The position numbers and the translations under genes are program-made. Below the pieces are notes generated by a model that did not search any database, was not told the DNA's origin, and saw only the letters and a list, made by a program, of their open reading frames with translations. A stretch of DNA of 64,000 nt. Origin: Casuarius casuarius (Eukaryota > Chordata > Aves > Casuariiformes > Casuariidae). Positions 63,527-64,000 of the stretch are shown piece by piece; positions within the stretch are counted from its first letter, which is position 1; every line of letters starts with the position of its first letter. The stretch is from positions 1,054,001 to 1,118,000 of the forward strand of contig PTFA01000042.1 in assembly GCA_003342895.1 (NCBI GenBank), written 5' to 3'.

Positions 63527-64000
63527 TTCATGAAAGAGCAGCTCCTTTGTCTGCTCCACCTGCCTCTGACTCCCCTTAGCACTCACTCATGAGATCATGT
63601 GGTCACCTAGATCAGGGACAGTTCATTTGTTTTTCTTTCATTAATTAATTTAAAAAAAAAAAGTTTTTATCTGAATCAGGAATAGCAGCAGTGCCAGTGT
63701 CTTAGGTTGGTTCAAATCAAGTGTGAACCCATTTTTCAGTGCTAGGAATCTACTTACCTATTCCTAAAAGAAACCACCTAGCCCTAATAATGTCAGCTGC
63801 ATTTTGAACTATTTTATGATGGTTGCATAAATATTGCAGCTGTACAGGGTACACTTCACAATCTCTTCTGCTGGACTGATGTGCTGCAAGGGTCATAGGC
63901 AGTTTTTCAACAAACCTTCCTGTGCAAAAGTCCAATATTTAAGCTTTTGGTAGAAAGTGCTTCAAGGCTAGAATTTCCTCCTTAAAAGCATCATCAGATC

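Larger units (their letters stand above)
59528..64000 (+). other. Right flank: MRAP intron or downstream DNA
   Basis: No exon with the expected membrane-spanning sequence (Ile/Val/Phe/Trp-rich after a Tyr or His) was found. It holds the 60.3 kb inverted repeat, an AT-rich block at about 62.38-62.47 kb with a CTATTTAATA MEF2-like word, the speculative exon at 63.27 kb and an A run near 63.65 kb. Confidence 0.5.

Overview
This is vertebrate nuclear DNA, almost certainly from a sauropsid and probably a bird, in a draft assembly with one 410-base run of Ns. The support is spliced genes with GT-AG introns, a GC-box CpG island, an old CR1 LINE with the typical avian 3' end, degraded MIR-like SINEs and simple repeats. 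The species cannot be named from the sequence. No bacterial gene, operon, CRISPR array or virus was seen.

Only the right-hand part holds genes I can support. MIS18A (centromere licensing, CENP-A deposition) lies on the minus strand, with five coding exons between 56939 and 53797. All four splice junctions join in frame to give a 199-residue protein. About 1.2 kb away and divergently oriented, the first coding exon of MRAP (ACTH-receptor accessory protein) lies on the plus strand at 58155-58260. A CpG island at about 56420-57215 covers the MIS18A start and may serve both genes. The rest of MRAP, including its membrane-spanning exon, was not found: it may lie in the N gap (59118-59527) or beyond the window. 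A speculative downstream coding exon is noted at 63268-63526. In human the same two genes are neighbours on 21q22.11, next to HUNK, so this looks like conserved synteny.

The left 53 kb appears to be intergenic. It has one CR1 remnant (about 3.9-5.0 kb), four MIR-like SINE remnants, fragments resembling old sauropsid repeats, TTCC and TG microsatellites, short tandem duplications and two CpG-rich patches (28.0-28.4 and 43.6-44.0 kb). Several AT-rich blocks dense in homeodomain, SOX, POU and NFI-like words look like conserved noncoding elements, but this is only an impression until an alignment is made. Most open reading frames there are chance-sized.

I found no convincing undescribed biological system. 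The best leads are the MIS18A-MRAP divergent promoter, the unlocated MRAP exons, the candidate enhancers, the orphan CpG patches and a 245-codon open frame at 37739-38476.
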